Shown piece by piece: positions 23,683-32,358 of a DNA stretch of 64,000 nucleotides. The stretch's first letter is position 1, and every line of letters begins with the position of its first letter. The position numbers and the translations under genes are program-made. Under the pieces are notes generated by a model. The model was given only the letters and a program-made list of their open reading frames with translations. It did not search any database and had not been told where the DNA came from. Source of the stretch: Geomonas oryzisoli (GTDB lineage: Bacteria; Desulfobacterota; Desulfuromonadia; Geobacterales; Geobacteraceae); the NCBI RefSeq assembly GCF_018986915.1, contig NZ_CP076723.1:2265501-2329500 (forward strand), given 5' to 3'.

Positions 23683-23917
23683 AGGCGTCGCACTGTCTCA
23701 AGATTTATTGAAATACCGTCATTTTTGAGGCGACATTAACACGACCGGAGGCACAGGTACAAAAGATTTTATCACACAGCGAGGAAATCTGTTTCAGACA
23801 GGAAGGATGATACTGACATAGACGAAACGGCAGATAGGGAAGAGCCTTTGTGCAGGAAACGGTAAAGACCGCGACGTGACAGTGGAGGCGGGATAAAACG
23901 GTGACTATGACAGACGT
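23683..23917. other. Intergenic 235 bp, promoter region
   Basis: It lies upstream of the J-domain-like gene (minus) and downstream of the YaiI stop (minus). No frame or RNA family was recognised. Confidence 0.35.
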
Positions 23918-24379
23918 TCAGGGGCGCTCGCCACGCACCATGCGGGTCAGCAGCCGGTCCAGAGCGGAGGCGAAACGCTGACGGTCGGCAAGCCCGAACT
24001 GCGCCGGGCCTCCCAGCAGCAGACCGTCGTTGCGCAGATCCTGCATCAGGTTGCGCATGGAGAGCCGCTCGCCCACGTTCTCCTCGGTGTAGAGCTCACC
24101 GCGCGGGTCCAGCGCGACGCCGCCCCGCTCCACCACCCTGGCAGCCAGCGGGATGTCGGCGGTGATGACCAGGTCGCTCGCCTGTGCATGCTCGGCGATG
24201 TAGTCGTCGGCCACGTCGAAGCCTGCGGCCACGCGCACGGAGCTGACCAGCGCCGTGTGCGCCCGCGACAGGTCGCTGTTGGCGACCAGGCAGACCGGCA
24301 CCTTGAGACGCTGCGAGGCGCGAAACACTATCTCCTTGATCACCCGTGGACAGGCGTCGGCATCTACCCAGATCTTCAT
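23918..24379 (-). CDS. YaiI/YqxD family protein (DUF188)
   Basis: 153 residues from the ATG at 24379 (a longer frame reaches 24406). The N-terminal [19 protein letters not shown] is the family signature (PIN-domain-like fold with acidic residues for metal). Other motifs: [16 protein letters not shown] and [20 protein letters not shown], all intact. Family members are thought to be nucleases or RNA-associated, but no function is firmly known. It is divergent from the cold-shock gene across 240 bp. Confidence 0.9.
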   Translation of the reverse strand: MKIWVDADACPRVIKEIVFRASQRLKVPVCLVANSDLSRAHTALVSSVRVAAGFDVADDYIAEHAQASDLVITADIPLAARVVERGGVALDPRGELYTEENVGERLSMRNLMQDLRNDGLLLGGPAQFGLADRQRFASALDRLLTRMVRGERP

Positions 24380-24530
24380 ACTCTCATTTCCTTTGTGCTT
24401 TGGCATAGCAGCAGTGTCTGCCGTCCGGCTGACCGCAACGGCAAGGGCACGCTACTACAGCGCGCGCCCTGTGTCAACGCAACGCTTTCCGTATACAAAG
24501 CAAAAAACTTTAAATCTAATTTAAAATATA

Positions 24531-24559
24531 TTGACACGGGAATTACAAAGTGATACTGT
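24531..24559 (+). promoter_or_regulatory. Promoter of the cold-shock gene
   Basis: TTGACA at 24531-24536, 17-bp spacer, TACTGT at 24554-24559. An AT-rich stretch just upstream (24500-24530) could serve as an UP element. The 5' leader to the ATG is about 55 nt. Confidence 0.75.
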
Positions 24560-24621
24560 CACGCGTCCTCGAATACCCGTGGATTAAAACCAAAAAGAAG
24601 TATTATGGGAGAAGTAAGTAA

Positions 24622-24822
24622 ATGGTAAACGGTACTGTAAAGTGGTTTAACGACAGCAAGGGGTTTGGCTTTCTTGAGCAGGAGAACGGCGAGGATGTCT
24701 TCGTTCACTTCTCCGCTATCAACAGCGACGGCTTCAAATCCCTCACCGAGGGTGACAGCGTGACCTTCGAAATCGTCAAGGGACCGAAAGGCCTCCAGGC
24801 AGCTAACGTCAGCAGGGTTTAA
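24622..24822 (+). CDS. Cold-shock protein (CspA family)
   Basis: 66 residues, the standard length for the family. RNP1 KGFGFLEQ and RNP2 VFVHFSAI are intact, and the start [18 protein letters not shown] matches the family's N-terminus. It binds single-stranded nucleic acid as an RNA chaperone. GGGAG lies 11 bases before the ATG, and the gene has its own promoter and terminator. Confidence 0.97.
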   Translation: MVNGTVKWFNDSKGFGFLEQENGEDVFVHFSAINSDGFKSLTEGDSVTFEIVKGPKGLQAANVSRV

Positions 24823-24849
24823 TCCCAATAACATAGCGTAGAACTTTAC

Positions 24850-24887
24850 GAAAGCCCCGGAGGAATCCGGGGCTTTCTTTTTTTTCG
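24850..24887 (+). terminator. Terminator of the cold-shock gene
   Basis: GAAAGCCCCGG pairs with CCGGGGCTTTC and is followed by a run of T residues. Confidence 0.93.
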
Positions 24888-24891
24888 CCCG

Positions 24892-24921
24892 AAGGGACAG
24901 ACTCCGTAGGTGCCTGTCCCT
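24892..24921. repeat. Dispersed palindrome GGGACAGGCACC... (family C), copy 1
   Basis: AGGGACAG and CTGTCCCT flank ACTCCGTAGGTGC. Copy 2 is at 24974-25007 and copy 3 at 36002-36033 in the opposite orientation. Confidence 0.7.
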
Positions 24922-24971
24922 CTTGCGGAACGCTCCTTTCAGCTCAGCAACCTACCTCAAGCACCAAAGCA

Positions 24972-25751
24972 CTAAGGGGACAGGCACCTTGCGGAGCCAG
25001 TCCCCTTGCCGCACACAGGGCATCCCTGCATCGAGAGCGGCTTCTCCAGCCGGCACTCCCGAAGCAGCGCCTCATCCCGGAAGATCTCCAGCGTCGGGCC
25101 GTCCGCCCGCACCACCCCTTGCGAAAGCACCACGGTCCGCTCGCAGACCTCCAGCACCATGTCCAGGTCATGACTGGTGATGATCTTGCTGTGGTGAAAA
25201 TCCCGCAGAAGTCCGATCAGCTGCCTGCGGGCGTACGGGTCCAGGCCGTTGGTCGGCTCGTCCATGACCAGGATGTCAGGCGACATGGAGAGGACCGTGG
25301 CGATGGCCACCCTCCTCTTCTCGCCGGCGGAGAGATGATAGGGCGCCTTACCCGCCAGGTGCTCGGCGTCGACCCGGCGCAAGGCCTCGGTCACGCAGTG
25401 ATTCAATTCAGCACCGGCCAGTCCCAGGTTCAGGGGACCGAAGGCCACGTCCTCGTAGACCGTGGGCATGAAGAGCTGGTCGTCGGGGTCGTGAAAGACC
25501 ATCCCGACGGTGCGGCGCGCTTCGTCCAGGGTGGCGCGGCTCACCGGGACGTGCCCGATGCGCACCTCCCCCGCATGGGGGAGCAGGTGCCCGTTCAGGT
25601 GCGCCAGGAGCGTCGATTTGCCCGCCCCGTTGGCCCCGATCACCGCCACGGACTCGCCGTGGGTGACACTGAAGCTGATGTCGCGCAGCGCCTCGGTGCC
25701 GTCGGGATAGACGTGGCGCAGGTGATCAATTTCAAGGATGTGATGGCTCAT
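24972..25751 (-). CDS. cbiO-like: ECF transporter ATPase, nickel/cobalt (CbiO/NikO type)
   Basis: 259 residues. Walker A GANGAGKST (about 39-47), Q-loop HDPDDQLF as in CbiO/EcfA, signature LSAGEKRRVA, Walker B ILVMDEPTNGLD. The HDPDDQL form of the Q-loop is typical for Co/Ni ECF ATPases. The gene overlaps the Q-subunit gene by 4 bp. The C-terminus carries CPVCGKG and ends inside a family C repeat, so the native end may once have been shorter. It drives uptake with the T component (25748-26560) and the M/N subunit (26597-27649). Confidence 0.93.
   Translation of the reverse strand: MSHHILEIDHLRHVYPDGTEALRDISFSVTHGESVAVIGANGAGKSTLLAHLNGHLLPHAGEVRIGHVPVSRATLDEARRTVGMVFHDPDDQLFMPTVYEDVAFGPLNLGLAGAELNHCVTEALRRVDAEHLAGKAPYHLSAGEKRRVAIATVLSMSPDILVMDEPTNGLDPYARRQLIGLLRDFHHSKIITSHDLDMVLEVCERTVVLSQGVVRADGPTLEIFRDEALLRECRLEKPLSMQGCPVCGKGTGSARCLSP
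24974..25007. repeat. Family C palindrome, copy 2, overlapping the ECF ATPase gene end
   Basis: AAGGGGACAGGCACC and AGTCCCCTT flank TTGCGGAGCC. Read on the minus strand it encodes the last eleven or so residues and stop of the ECF ATPase. See the separate finding. Confidence 0.75.
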
Positions 25752-26560
25752 GACAGATGCCCCGTTATCAGCGTCCCGAGTAACTCGGCGCCGTTGTAGA
25801 ACCTCAAGGTGATGCAGAGCGTGCTCCAGAAGAGCAGGAAGACGACTTCGCGCGCGCCGAAGCGCCCGGCCTGGGCGGCGGGAAAGGCCCCGGTGTAGCC
25901 CCTGGCGAGCATCGCCATATGCATCCGCTCGGCCCGCTGCCAGGTGCGCAGCAGCAGGTGCCCCAGCAGCGAGGCGTAGCTGGCGAACCCGCTCCCCTTG
26001 CGGCCAAAGCAGCGCAGCTCACGCGCCCGGGCGGCCCGCCCCCCCTCCTCGGCCAGCACGAACAGGTAGCGGTACAGGAAAAGGAGCTGCATGGCGAAGG
26101 GCTTGGGCATCCCCAGGCGCACCAGGGCGCGGCAGATGGAGGTGAACCCGGTGAGCGCGGTCAGGGTGAGCGCGGCGCTGACGGTCAGCGCGGTGCGCAC
26201 GACGATGGAGGCAAACGACACCCAGCCGCCGCTGATACCAAGCGGCCCCAGGTGCAACAGTAAGGTGCGGTCGAAAAAGGGGTTGCCGATGCCGACGGCG
26301 ATGGCGAAGGGGGCGACCAGGGCCACCTTTGTCGCCAGGTAACCGGCGGGAAGCCGGCCCGCGGCGATCAGGCAGACGGGGAAGATGAAGAAGGGGATCA
26401 GGGCGGAGAGTTCGTAACGGCCGAAGGAAACGACGCAGACGATGAAAACAAGGGTGGCCAGCACCTTGGCGCGGGGGTCGAGCCGGTGCAAGGGGGTGTC
26501 TCCCCCCGCGAGTTGGTCCAGCCGCTTCAAATCAAGCAATGCTCCGTGCACCGATGCCAT
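25748..26560 (-). CDS. cbiQ-like: ECF transporter transmembrane subunit (CbiQ/NikQ type)
   Basis: 270 residues with about five membrane helices and the Ala-Arg-Gly coupling motif of the T component (EEGGRAARARELRCFG and MLARGYTGAFP). These Arg-bearing helices dock on the ATPase. Its gene starts 36 bp downstream of the M/N-type subunit and its stop overlaps the ATPase start, so the order is MN, Q, O. It acts in the inner membrane. Confidence 0.93.
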   Translation of the reverse strand: MASVHGALLDLKRLDQLAGGDTPLHRLDPRAKVLATLVFIVCVVSFGRYELSALIPFFIFPVCLIAAGRLPAGYLATKVALVAPFAIAVGIGNPFFDRTLLLHLGPLGISGGWVSFASIVVRTALTVSAALTLTALTGFTSICRALVRLGMPKPFAMQLLFLYRYLFVLAEEGGRAARARELRCFGRKGSGFASYASLLGHLLLRTWQRAERMHMAMLARGYTGAFPAAQAGRFGAREVVFLLFWSTLCITLRFYNGAELLGTLITGHLS

Positions 26561-26596
26561 CAGGTTCCCATCCTTACCGGCCGCAGCCGTTCTTCG

Positions 26597-27649
26597 CTAG
26601 ACCTCGGGGGGTACCGCGGCGCGGCTTCCCCTGCGCAGCAGCAGCGCAGCGCCCGCGACCAGCAGGACGGTGACAGCGGTGCCCACGACACCGGCGACCC
26701 CGCTCCCCTTGCCGGAGACCGGCCTCCCTTCGGAGGCGGCCATCACCGGAGCGGTCGCCGTGCCGGGGGCGGCGGCAGGAGCGGGTTGGTAATCGGGAAA
26801 CCAGGCGGTCTTGCGCTGCAGCGCTCCCAAAAGGGCCGGCAGACCACCGCGTTGTTGCGGAAGGGAGGCGCCGCCGGCGACTTTGGCCACCGACCATTCC
26901 AGCCCGTCCGGTTGCACCGAGGCAAAGCGGGACAGGGCGCCGGCAACAAGCAGGGCACAGACCAGGAAACCGGCAAGCACCAGGCGGCCGGGAGCGCCAG
27001 CCGGGGCGCTCCCCCGGACGAGGAGTTCCGGGCGGGCCTTGCGCAGGAAGGAGACCACGGCCAGCGTCACCGCCCCCTCGACGAGGCCGATGGCCAGGTG
27101 GATGGGCTGCATCAGAAGCAGGAATTTGCCTAAAGGCAGCGCGCAGACCCCCGAGGCCGCCGTCTCGAGGACGACGCAGAGCGCTCCCAGCTGCATGGCG
27201 AGCAGCGCCGAGAACATGGTCACCGCGACCTCGCGCCGACGCCCCGGCGCGGGGCCGATGAGCCTGCGGTAACAAAGCGGGTAGACCAAAAGTGCCGGGA
27301 TCATGCCCAGGTTGAAGATGTTGCACCCCAAGGCGAGGAGGCCGCCGTCGGCGAAGAAAAAGGCCTGGACCATGAGGACGGAGGCGACGGTGAGAAAGGC
27401 GGCACTGGGGCCCAGCAGGATGGCAAGGAGCAGGCCGCCGGTCAGATGACCGCTCGACCCGGTACCGGGAATGGAGAAATTGATCATCTGCGCGGCGAAC
27501 AGAAAGCCGCCCAGCACGCCCATAAGCGGCGCCAGGCGGTCGTCACGCCTGCGGCACAACCGCGCCGAGCAGATGGCGACGCCCCCCGCGGACACGGCCC
27601 ACATGGTCGCGCCTACCGTGGGCGAGAGCAGAGCGTCCGCCATGTGCAT
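26597..27649 (-). CDS. nikMN-like: ECF metal-binding permease, CbiM/NikM fused to PDGLE (NikN-like) domain
   Basis: 350 residues from the ATG at 27649, whose MHMADALLSP start carries the N-terminal Met-His metal ligand of the CbiM/NikM family; longer upstream frames lack this and a good ribosome binding site (AGGGGGAAG here). Six to seven helices follow, then a soluble domain with QPDGLEWSV (about 230-238), the PDGLE motif, and a final helix. PDGLE domains replace NikN/CbiN and are found in nickel ECF systems, so nickel is the more likely substrate. It is the first gene of the operon. Confidence 0.85.
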   Translation of the reverse strand: MHMADALLSPTVGATMWAVSAGGVAICSARLCRRRDDRLAPLMGVLGGFLFAAQMINFSIPGTGSSGHLTGGLLLAILLGPSAAFLTVASVLMVQAFFFADGGLLALGCNIFNLGMIPALLVYPLCYRRLIGPAPGRRREVAVTMFSALLAMQLGALCVVLETAASGVCALPLGKFLLLMQPIHLAIGLVEGAVTLAVVSFLRKARPELLVRGSAPAGAPGRLVLAGFLVCALLVAGALSRFASVQPDGLEWSVAKVAGGASLPQQRGGLPALLGALQRKTAWFPDYQPAPAAAPGTATAPVMAASEGRPVSGKGSGVAGVVGTAVTVLLVAGAALLLRRGSRAAVPPEV

Positions 27650-27684
27650 GATCTTCCCCCTCGTGCCGTGGCACCGCCGGAGCG

Positions 27685-27711
27685 GTAGCACGATTTTCAA
27701 TTCAGTAACAC
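27685..27711 (-). promoter_or_regulatory. Possible NikR-type operator
   Basis: On the minus strand GTGTTAC and GTGCTAC lie 13 bp apart, right after the -10 element, covering about +1 to +26 of the nickel ECF transcript. GTGTTAC matches the half-site I recall for deltaproteobacterial NikR (GTGTTAC-N13/14-GTAACAC); the second half is divergent, so this is a half-perfect site. Confidence 0.45.
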
Positions 27712-27716
27712 GGCAA

Positions 27717-27745
27717 TATATACAAGAAGCCCCGGGTGCTGTCAA
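27717..27745 (-). promoter_or_regulatory. Promoter of the ECF metal-uptake operon
   Basis: On the minus strand a perfect TTGACA, a 17-bp spacer and TATATA lie about 70 bp before the ATG of the M/N gene. Confidence 0.8.
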
Positions 27746-28076
27746 CGCATATGCCCGCCGTTGCGTCCGTGTTCGCGTATACATCATCGACGATCCACAC
27801 TCTTTGTTCTTTGACAGGTCAAAAGCCAATTTGCTCGCTGTGATCAGGGCCGCCACACACATTTTGCGGTTAGTTGTACTCACCTGCGCACAACATCACA
27901 GTAGGATACGAACAGGTTCTGTTTAGATGAATCTTTCTAGGTGAAATACGTACAATGTTCTTCTCTTTTTCCTAAAATAGTGCTAATCTCGCCCGTCGGT
28001 GACGGTGCCGTTGGCTGCGGTCCAGTCGCCGGAGCACAAGGTTCTGACTCGGTTGCTGCGCAAGGAGCGCTTGCCC

Positions 28077-30473
28077 ATGACTGGTTCTGAGAAGCAAACC
28101 GTCCACTTCACCGCCAACTGCACGGTATTGCTTGCCTTCTTCGTCGCCCTCTTCTTTCCCGTCGGTTACTTCGCCATCAGTTACCAGTACGCGGTTGGCA
28201 GTCTCGAGACCGAGGCTGATATAAACGCCCGCATCATTTCCGGACTCGGCGACCTCGACCCCGGTTCCTGGCACAGCGAGGCGCAGCGCCTGGACGCCCT
28301 ACTCTCCCACCGCGGCACCGCCGCAGCGAAAGAGAGGCACCGCATCCTCGATTCGATCGGCAACGAGCTGGCGGCAAGCGGTTACCATCCTGAATCCCCG
28401 GTTATCCTACGCTCGCAGCCCATTTACTACGGCGACAAGGTGATCGGCAGCGTCGAGATCAGCCGCTCGCTGCGCCCCCTTCTGAAGAAATCCCTCCTGG
28501 TCACGGTGATCGGTCTCAGCATCGGCCTCATCGTCTTCATCCTGCTCCCCTTCCGGGCCATCAACCGCGCCAACCGCCAGCTGCAGGACTCCTACGACTT
28601 CCTGCGCAAGGTCATGGAGAGCAGCGCCAATGCGGTCATCGTCCTGAACCTCGACGGCACCATCGGCATGGTCAACGGGCGCTGCACCGAAACCAGCGGC
28701 TACACCCCGGAACAGCTGCACGGCAGGGACATCCTGGAGCTCGTGTGTCCGGAGGCGCGCGACATGGTGCTCAGGCAACTGCACCTGGTCGCCAGCGGTG
28801 CCGCGGACATCGTCAAGTTCGAGACGGACCTGGTGTGCCGGGACGGCAGCACGGTGACCATCGCCTGCGGCGCCACTCCCGTCTACCAGGAGGGGCGCAT
28901 CGCCGGCACCGTCCTCTCGGTGGAAAACATCACCGAGCGCAGGCTGGCGGTGGAAGCGCTCAAATCGGCCAAGGAGTACACGGAGAACCTGATCCAGGCG
29001 GCCTGCGTGATGATCGTAGGCCTCGACCTCAAGGGCGAAGTGACGCTCATCAACAAGACCGGGGAAGAAATGACCGGCTACAGCCAGGAAGAGCTGGCCG
29101 GCAAGAACTGGTTCGAGACGGTGATGGGAGCAGAAGCGTTCTTCAAGATGTGCGGCGCTTCCCAGCGGGACAACGACGACCAGACGATGAACGCTTTCGA
29201 GGGGCAGATCGTCACCAAGGCGGGGACGATGCGCACCGTCTCTTGGCGCAACAGCGCCATCGTCGAGAAGGGAACCAGGATCGGCACACTCTGTTTCGGC
29301 ATCGACATCACCGAGCACAGAAAGATCGAGGCGCAGCTCAGGCATTCGCAGAAAATGGAATCGATCGGGCAGCTGGCAGGCGGCGTAGCACATGATTTCA
29401 ACAACATGCTGAGCGTGATGATGGGGTACGCGCAGTTGTGCCAGCTCGAATCAAGCGAAGCGACCCCTTTGTGGCTCTACCTGCAGGAGATCATCAAGGC
29501 GGGCGAGCGCTCCCGGGACATGGTGCGCAAGCTGCTCGCTTTCTCGCGCAAGGAGATCATCTCTCCCCGCGCGGTGAATCTGAACGAGCACTGCCTGGAA
29601 ACGGAGAAAACGCTGAGCAGGCTGATCGGCGAGGAGGTCCGCTTCAGCTTCGCCCCCGACCCCGCGCTCTGGACCGTAAAGATCGACCCCTCGCAGGTGG
29701 ACCAGATCCTGATGAACCTCGCCGTCAACGCCCGCGACGCCATGCCCGACGGCGGCACCCTCACCATAAAGACCGAAAACATGGTCGTGGACGAAGCCTT
29801 CTGCGACTACCGCCTGGACGCAAAGCCCGGCTCGTACGCCTGCCTGAGTGTCGTCGACACCGGAACCGGGATGGACCGCGAGCTCGTCAAGCGCATCTTC
29901 GAGCCGTTTTTCACCACCAAGGAGGTGGGGCGGGGAACCGGGCTGGGACTCGCCACGGTGTACGGCATCGTGACCCAGAACGGCGGCTTCGTCGACGTGC
30001 AAAGCGAGCCGGGACAAGGCACCACCTTCCGGATCTACCTCCCCCGGCTGACCGGGGAGTCTGAGTCACCCGTTTCGAACCCTCCCGGCACACTCAGCGG
30101 CTCCGGCACCGTGCTGGTGGTCGAGGACGACGACATGCTGCGCGCCATGGCGACCCAGATGCTGGAGAAGATCGGCTACCGGGTGATCCAGGCGGCCTCC
30201 CCGCTGGTCGCCCTCTCCATCTGCGGGGAAACCGGCAACGACATCGACCTCGTGCTCTCCGACGTGATCATGCCGGAGATGAACGGACTGGATATGGCGC
30301 GCGGCATCGCCGACCTGCGCCCGGACGCCAAGGTGCTGTTCATGACCGGCTATTCCTCGGAGATCATCGCCAAGCGCGGCATCGTCGCCGACCGCGACAT
30401 GCACTACATCCAGAAACCTTTTGACATGGAGGGGCTGCACGCCAAGATCATGGAGATGCGCACCGCCTGTTGA
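28077..30473 (+). CDS. Hybrid sensor histidine kinase (PAS-PAS-HisKA-HATPase-REC)
   Basis: 798 residues from the ATG at 28077, with AAGGAG 9 bases upstream; a GTG-started longer frame is less likely. Two membrane helices (about 14-38, 140-162) bound a small periplasmic sensor. Two PAS domains follow (about 175-290 and 300-420), then HisKA with the phosphoacceptor in GGVAHDFNN (about 439), an ATPase with FTTKEVGRGTGLGLAT, and a C-terminal receiver with Asp near 730 (VLSDVIMPEMNG). No output domain is present, so a phosphotransfer partner must exist elsewhere. No regulator is adjacent. It reads as an orphan hybrid kinase. Confidence 0.93.
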   Translation: MTGSEKQTVHFTANCTVLLAFFVALFFPVGYFAISYQYAVGSLETEADINARIISGLGDLDPGSWHSEAQRLDALLSHRGTAAAKERHRILDSIGNELAASGYHPESPVILRSQPIYYGDKVIGSVEISRSLRPLLKKSLLVTVIGLSIGLIVFILLPFRAINRANRQLQDSYDFLRKVMESSANAVIVLNLDGTIGMVNGRCTETSGYTPEQLHGRDILELVCPEARDMVLRQLHLVASGAADIVKFETDLVCRDGSTVTIACGATPVYQEGRIAGTVLSVENITERRLAVEALKSAKEYTENLIQAACVMIVGLDLKGEVTLINKTGEEMTGYSQEELAGKNWFETVMGAEAFFKMCGASQRDNDDQTMNAFEGQIVTKAGTMRTVSWRNSAIVEKGTRIGTLCFGIDITEHRKIEAQLRHSQKMESIGQLAGGVAHDFNNMLSVMMGYAQLCQLESSEATPLWLYLQEIIKAGERSRDMVRKLLAFSRKEIISPRAVNLNEHCLETEKTLSRLIGEEVRFSFAPDPALWTVKIDPSQVDQILMNLAVNARDAMPDGGTLTIKTENMVVDEAFCDYRLDAKPGSYACLSVVDTGTGMDRELVKRIFEPFFTTKEVGRGTGLGLATVYGIVTQNGGFVDVQSEPGQGTTFRIYLPRLTGESESPVSNPPGTLSGSGTVLVVEDDDMLRAMATQMLEKIGYRVIQAASPLVALSICGETGNDIDLVLSDVIMPEMNGLDMARGIADLRPDAKVLFMTGYSSEIIAKRGIVADRDMHYIQKPFDMEGLHAKIMEMRTAC

Positions 30474-30576
30474 TACTATCCCGCCTCGATGCGATGCCCC
30501 CGCTTTGCCTTGCCCGACGGCTTCTGCTAGACTGGACCGGTGGCGCCATAGGCAACGGAGCCCTTAGGAGACAGCT

Positions 30577-32238
30577 ATGAAAAGGTTATTGATCTTCCTG
30601 ATGCTGACAGTACTGCTTCCGCTTACTGTCAAAGCCGCACCGGTTCATGCACAGTCGGAGCCAGGGTACTACCAGATTTCGGACCAGGGGGAGTACGTCG
30701 ACGACGACCTGCTCTACCCCGAGGAACTGGACGACCTACTGGGACCGATCGCGCTCTACCCCGACCCGCTGATCGCCCAGATCCTGCCGGCGGCCACCTT
30801 CGTCGACCAGATCCACGACGCCGCCAATTTCGTCCGGCTGTACGGCGACACCCCGCGTATCGACTACCAGACCTGGGACATCAGCGTTCGTGCCGTAGCA
30901 CATTACCCGCAGGTACTGTACATGATGGACCGCGAGTACCAGTGGGCCGCGTCGCTGGGGCAGGCCTACATCGAGCAGCCCCAGGATGTGATGGACGCCA
31001 TCCAGAGGCTGCGCCGGTTCGCCTACGACCAGGGCAACCTCTTCAGCACGCGGCAGCAGCAGGTCTACTTCGAGGGAGACGTCATCCGCATCGTCCCGGC
31101 GCGCCCGCAGTACGTGTACGTACCGGTGTACGACCCCACCGTCGTCTACGTGGAGCGCTACTACCCCAGTTCCCCCTTCATCACCTTCAGCGTCGGCTTC
31201 ACCATCGGTCCGTGGCTGAACCGCGACTGCGACTGGCGCGAACACAGGGTCTACTACCACGGCTGGAGGGGGAGCGGCTGGATCACCCGCTCGCGCCCCT
31301 ACGTGAGCGACCGCCGCGGCGTCTACATCAACAGGCGTGCCGCCACCATCACCATCAACGAGCGGGTGGTGCAGCGCGATACCCGCAGATACCGCGAACA
31401 GCTGCGCGTAGAGAGCAGACGGTACCGGGACGAAGGGAAGATGCCGCCGGTTCGGGTGGACCAGCGCCGTCCGGGGAGATTCGAACAGCCGCGCCCAGGC
31501 CGGGTCGAGCAGCTCAAACCGGGCAAAGTGGAGCAGCAGCGTCCCGGCAAGTTCGAACAGCCGCGCCCCGGCAAGTTCGAACAGCCGCGCCCCGGCAATG
31601 AACGCCGCAGGGAACCGTGGAGCCGCCGTGAATCCGTCCCCGCCCCGGGCGTACCCGGCCAGACGACCACGGCTCCCAAACCGGGTGTGACTCCGCCGGC
31701 AACGCAGCGGCAGCCGACGCCGGTCCAGCCGCGGGTCGATGCGGTGCAGCCGCCGACATCGGGCAAGCCCCACCCCCAGGGACCACAGGGGAGGATACGC
31801 ACACCGGCGCCTCCCAAGCAACAGCCCCAGGTACAGACCGGCACCCAGCAGCCGCCTGCCGCCGCGGAAGAGCCGGCCGCGGAACGCCCCGACCGGGGCG
31901 AACTGCGGCACAGGGAACCGCGCCCGGTGAACCGTCCCAACATGCAGCCGGCGCCGGGCACGCCCGCGGTGCGCGGTGCCGCGCCCCACGGCCCGGCAGG
32001 TGAACCCGCGGTCAAGGCGCCTGCGGCAGCTCCGGCAAACCCGGCCACTCCGGCAGCACCGGCACGACCGGCGACGCCTCGGGCCGAGAAACCGCATGGC
32101 GCACCGGCACCGGCGGTAACGCAGCCCAAGGGCGAGCACGCAGAACCTGCGCGCCCGGCGCGTGAAGTCGAGCCAGGACAGGGGCGCGGCCGCGGTGAAT
32201 CATCCGGCGGGCGCGCGCTGCAGAGGGAGGATCGCTGA
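30577..32238 (+). CDS. Exported DUF3300 protein with proline-rich repeat tail
   Basis: 553 residues. Signal peptide about 1-26, then a DUF3300 domain (about 45-250) with GPIALYPDPLIAQILPA and YVPVYDPTVVY. From about 290 the chain becomes low-complexity: a run of RPGR/KxEQ heptads (about 294-341), then Pro/Ala/Gln-rich sequence to the end, mostly uncharged or basic. DUF3300 proteins are exported and of unknown function. The tail may be an extended, surface-exposed linker. AGGAG lies 8 bases before the ATG. A terminator follows at 32302. Confidence 0.85.
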   Translation: MKRLLIFLMLTVLLPLTVKAAPVHAQSEPGYYQISDQGEYVDDDLLYPEELDDLLGPIALYPDPLIAQILPAATFVDQIHDAANFVRLYGDTPRIDYQTWDISVRAVAHYPQVLYMMDREYQWAASLGQAYIEQPQDVMDAIQRLRRFAYDQGNLFSTRQQQVYFEGDVIRIVPARPQYVYVPVYDPTVVYVERYYPSSPFITFSVGFTIGPWLNRDCDWREHRVYYHGWRGSGWITRSRPYVSDRRGVYINRRAATITINERVVQRDTRRYREQLRVESRRYRDEGKMPPVRVDQRRPGRFEQPRPGRVEQLKPGKVEQQRPGKFEQPRPGKFEQPRPGNERRREPWSRRESVPAPGVPGQTTTAPKPGVTPPATQRQPTPVQPRVDAVQPPTSGKPHPQGPQGRIRTPAPPKQQPQVQTGTQQPPAAAEEPAAERPDRGELRHREPRPVNRPNMQPAPGTPAVRGAAPHGPAGEPAVKAPAAAPANPATPAAPARPATPRAEKPHGAPAPAVTQPKGEHAEPARPAREVEPGQGRGRGESSGGRALQREDR

Positions 32239-32301
32239 TCTTTCACCCGGACGGCGGCAGGGCGAAACCTGGCGTCCGTCCGCTCCGGTTGATTGAAAAT
32301 G

Positions 32302-32335
32302 AAAAGGGGCGCATCTTGCGATGCGCCCCTTTTTT
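32302..32335 (+). terminator. Terminator of the DUF3300 gene
   Basis: AAAAGGGGCGCATC pairs with GATGCGCCCCTTTTTT around a 4-base loop. It also faces the convergent M20 gene. Confidence 0.9.
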
Positions 32336-32358
32336 ACTGTCCGATCGGTTGTCTTCCC

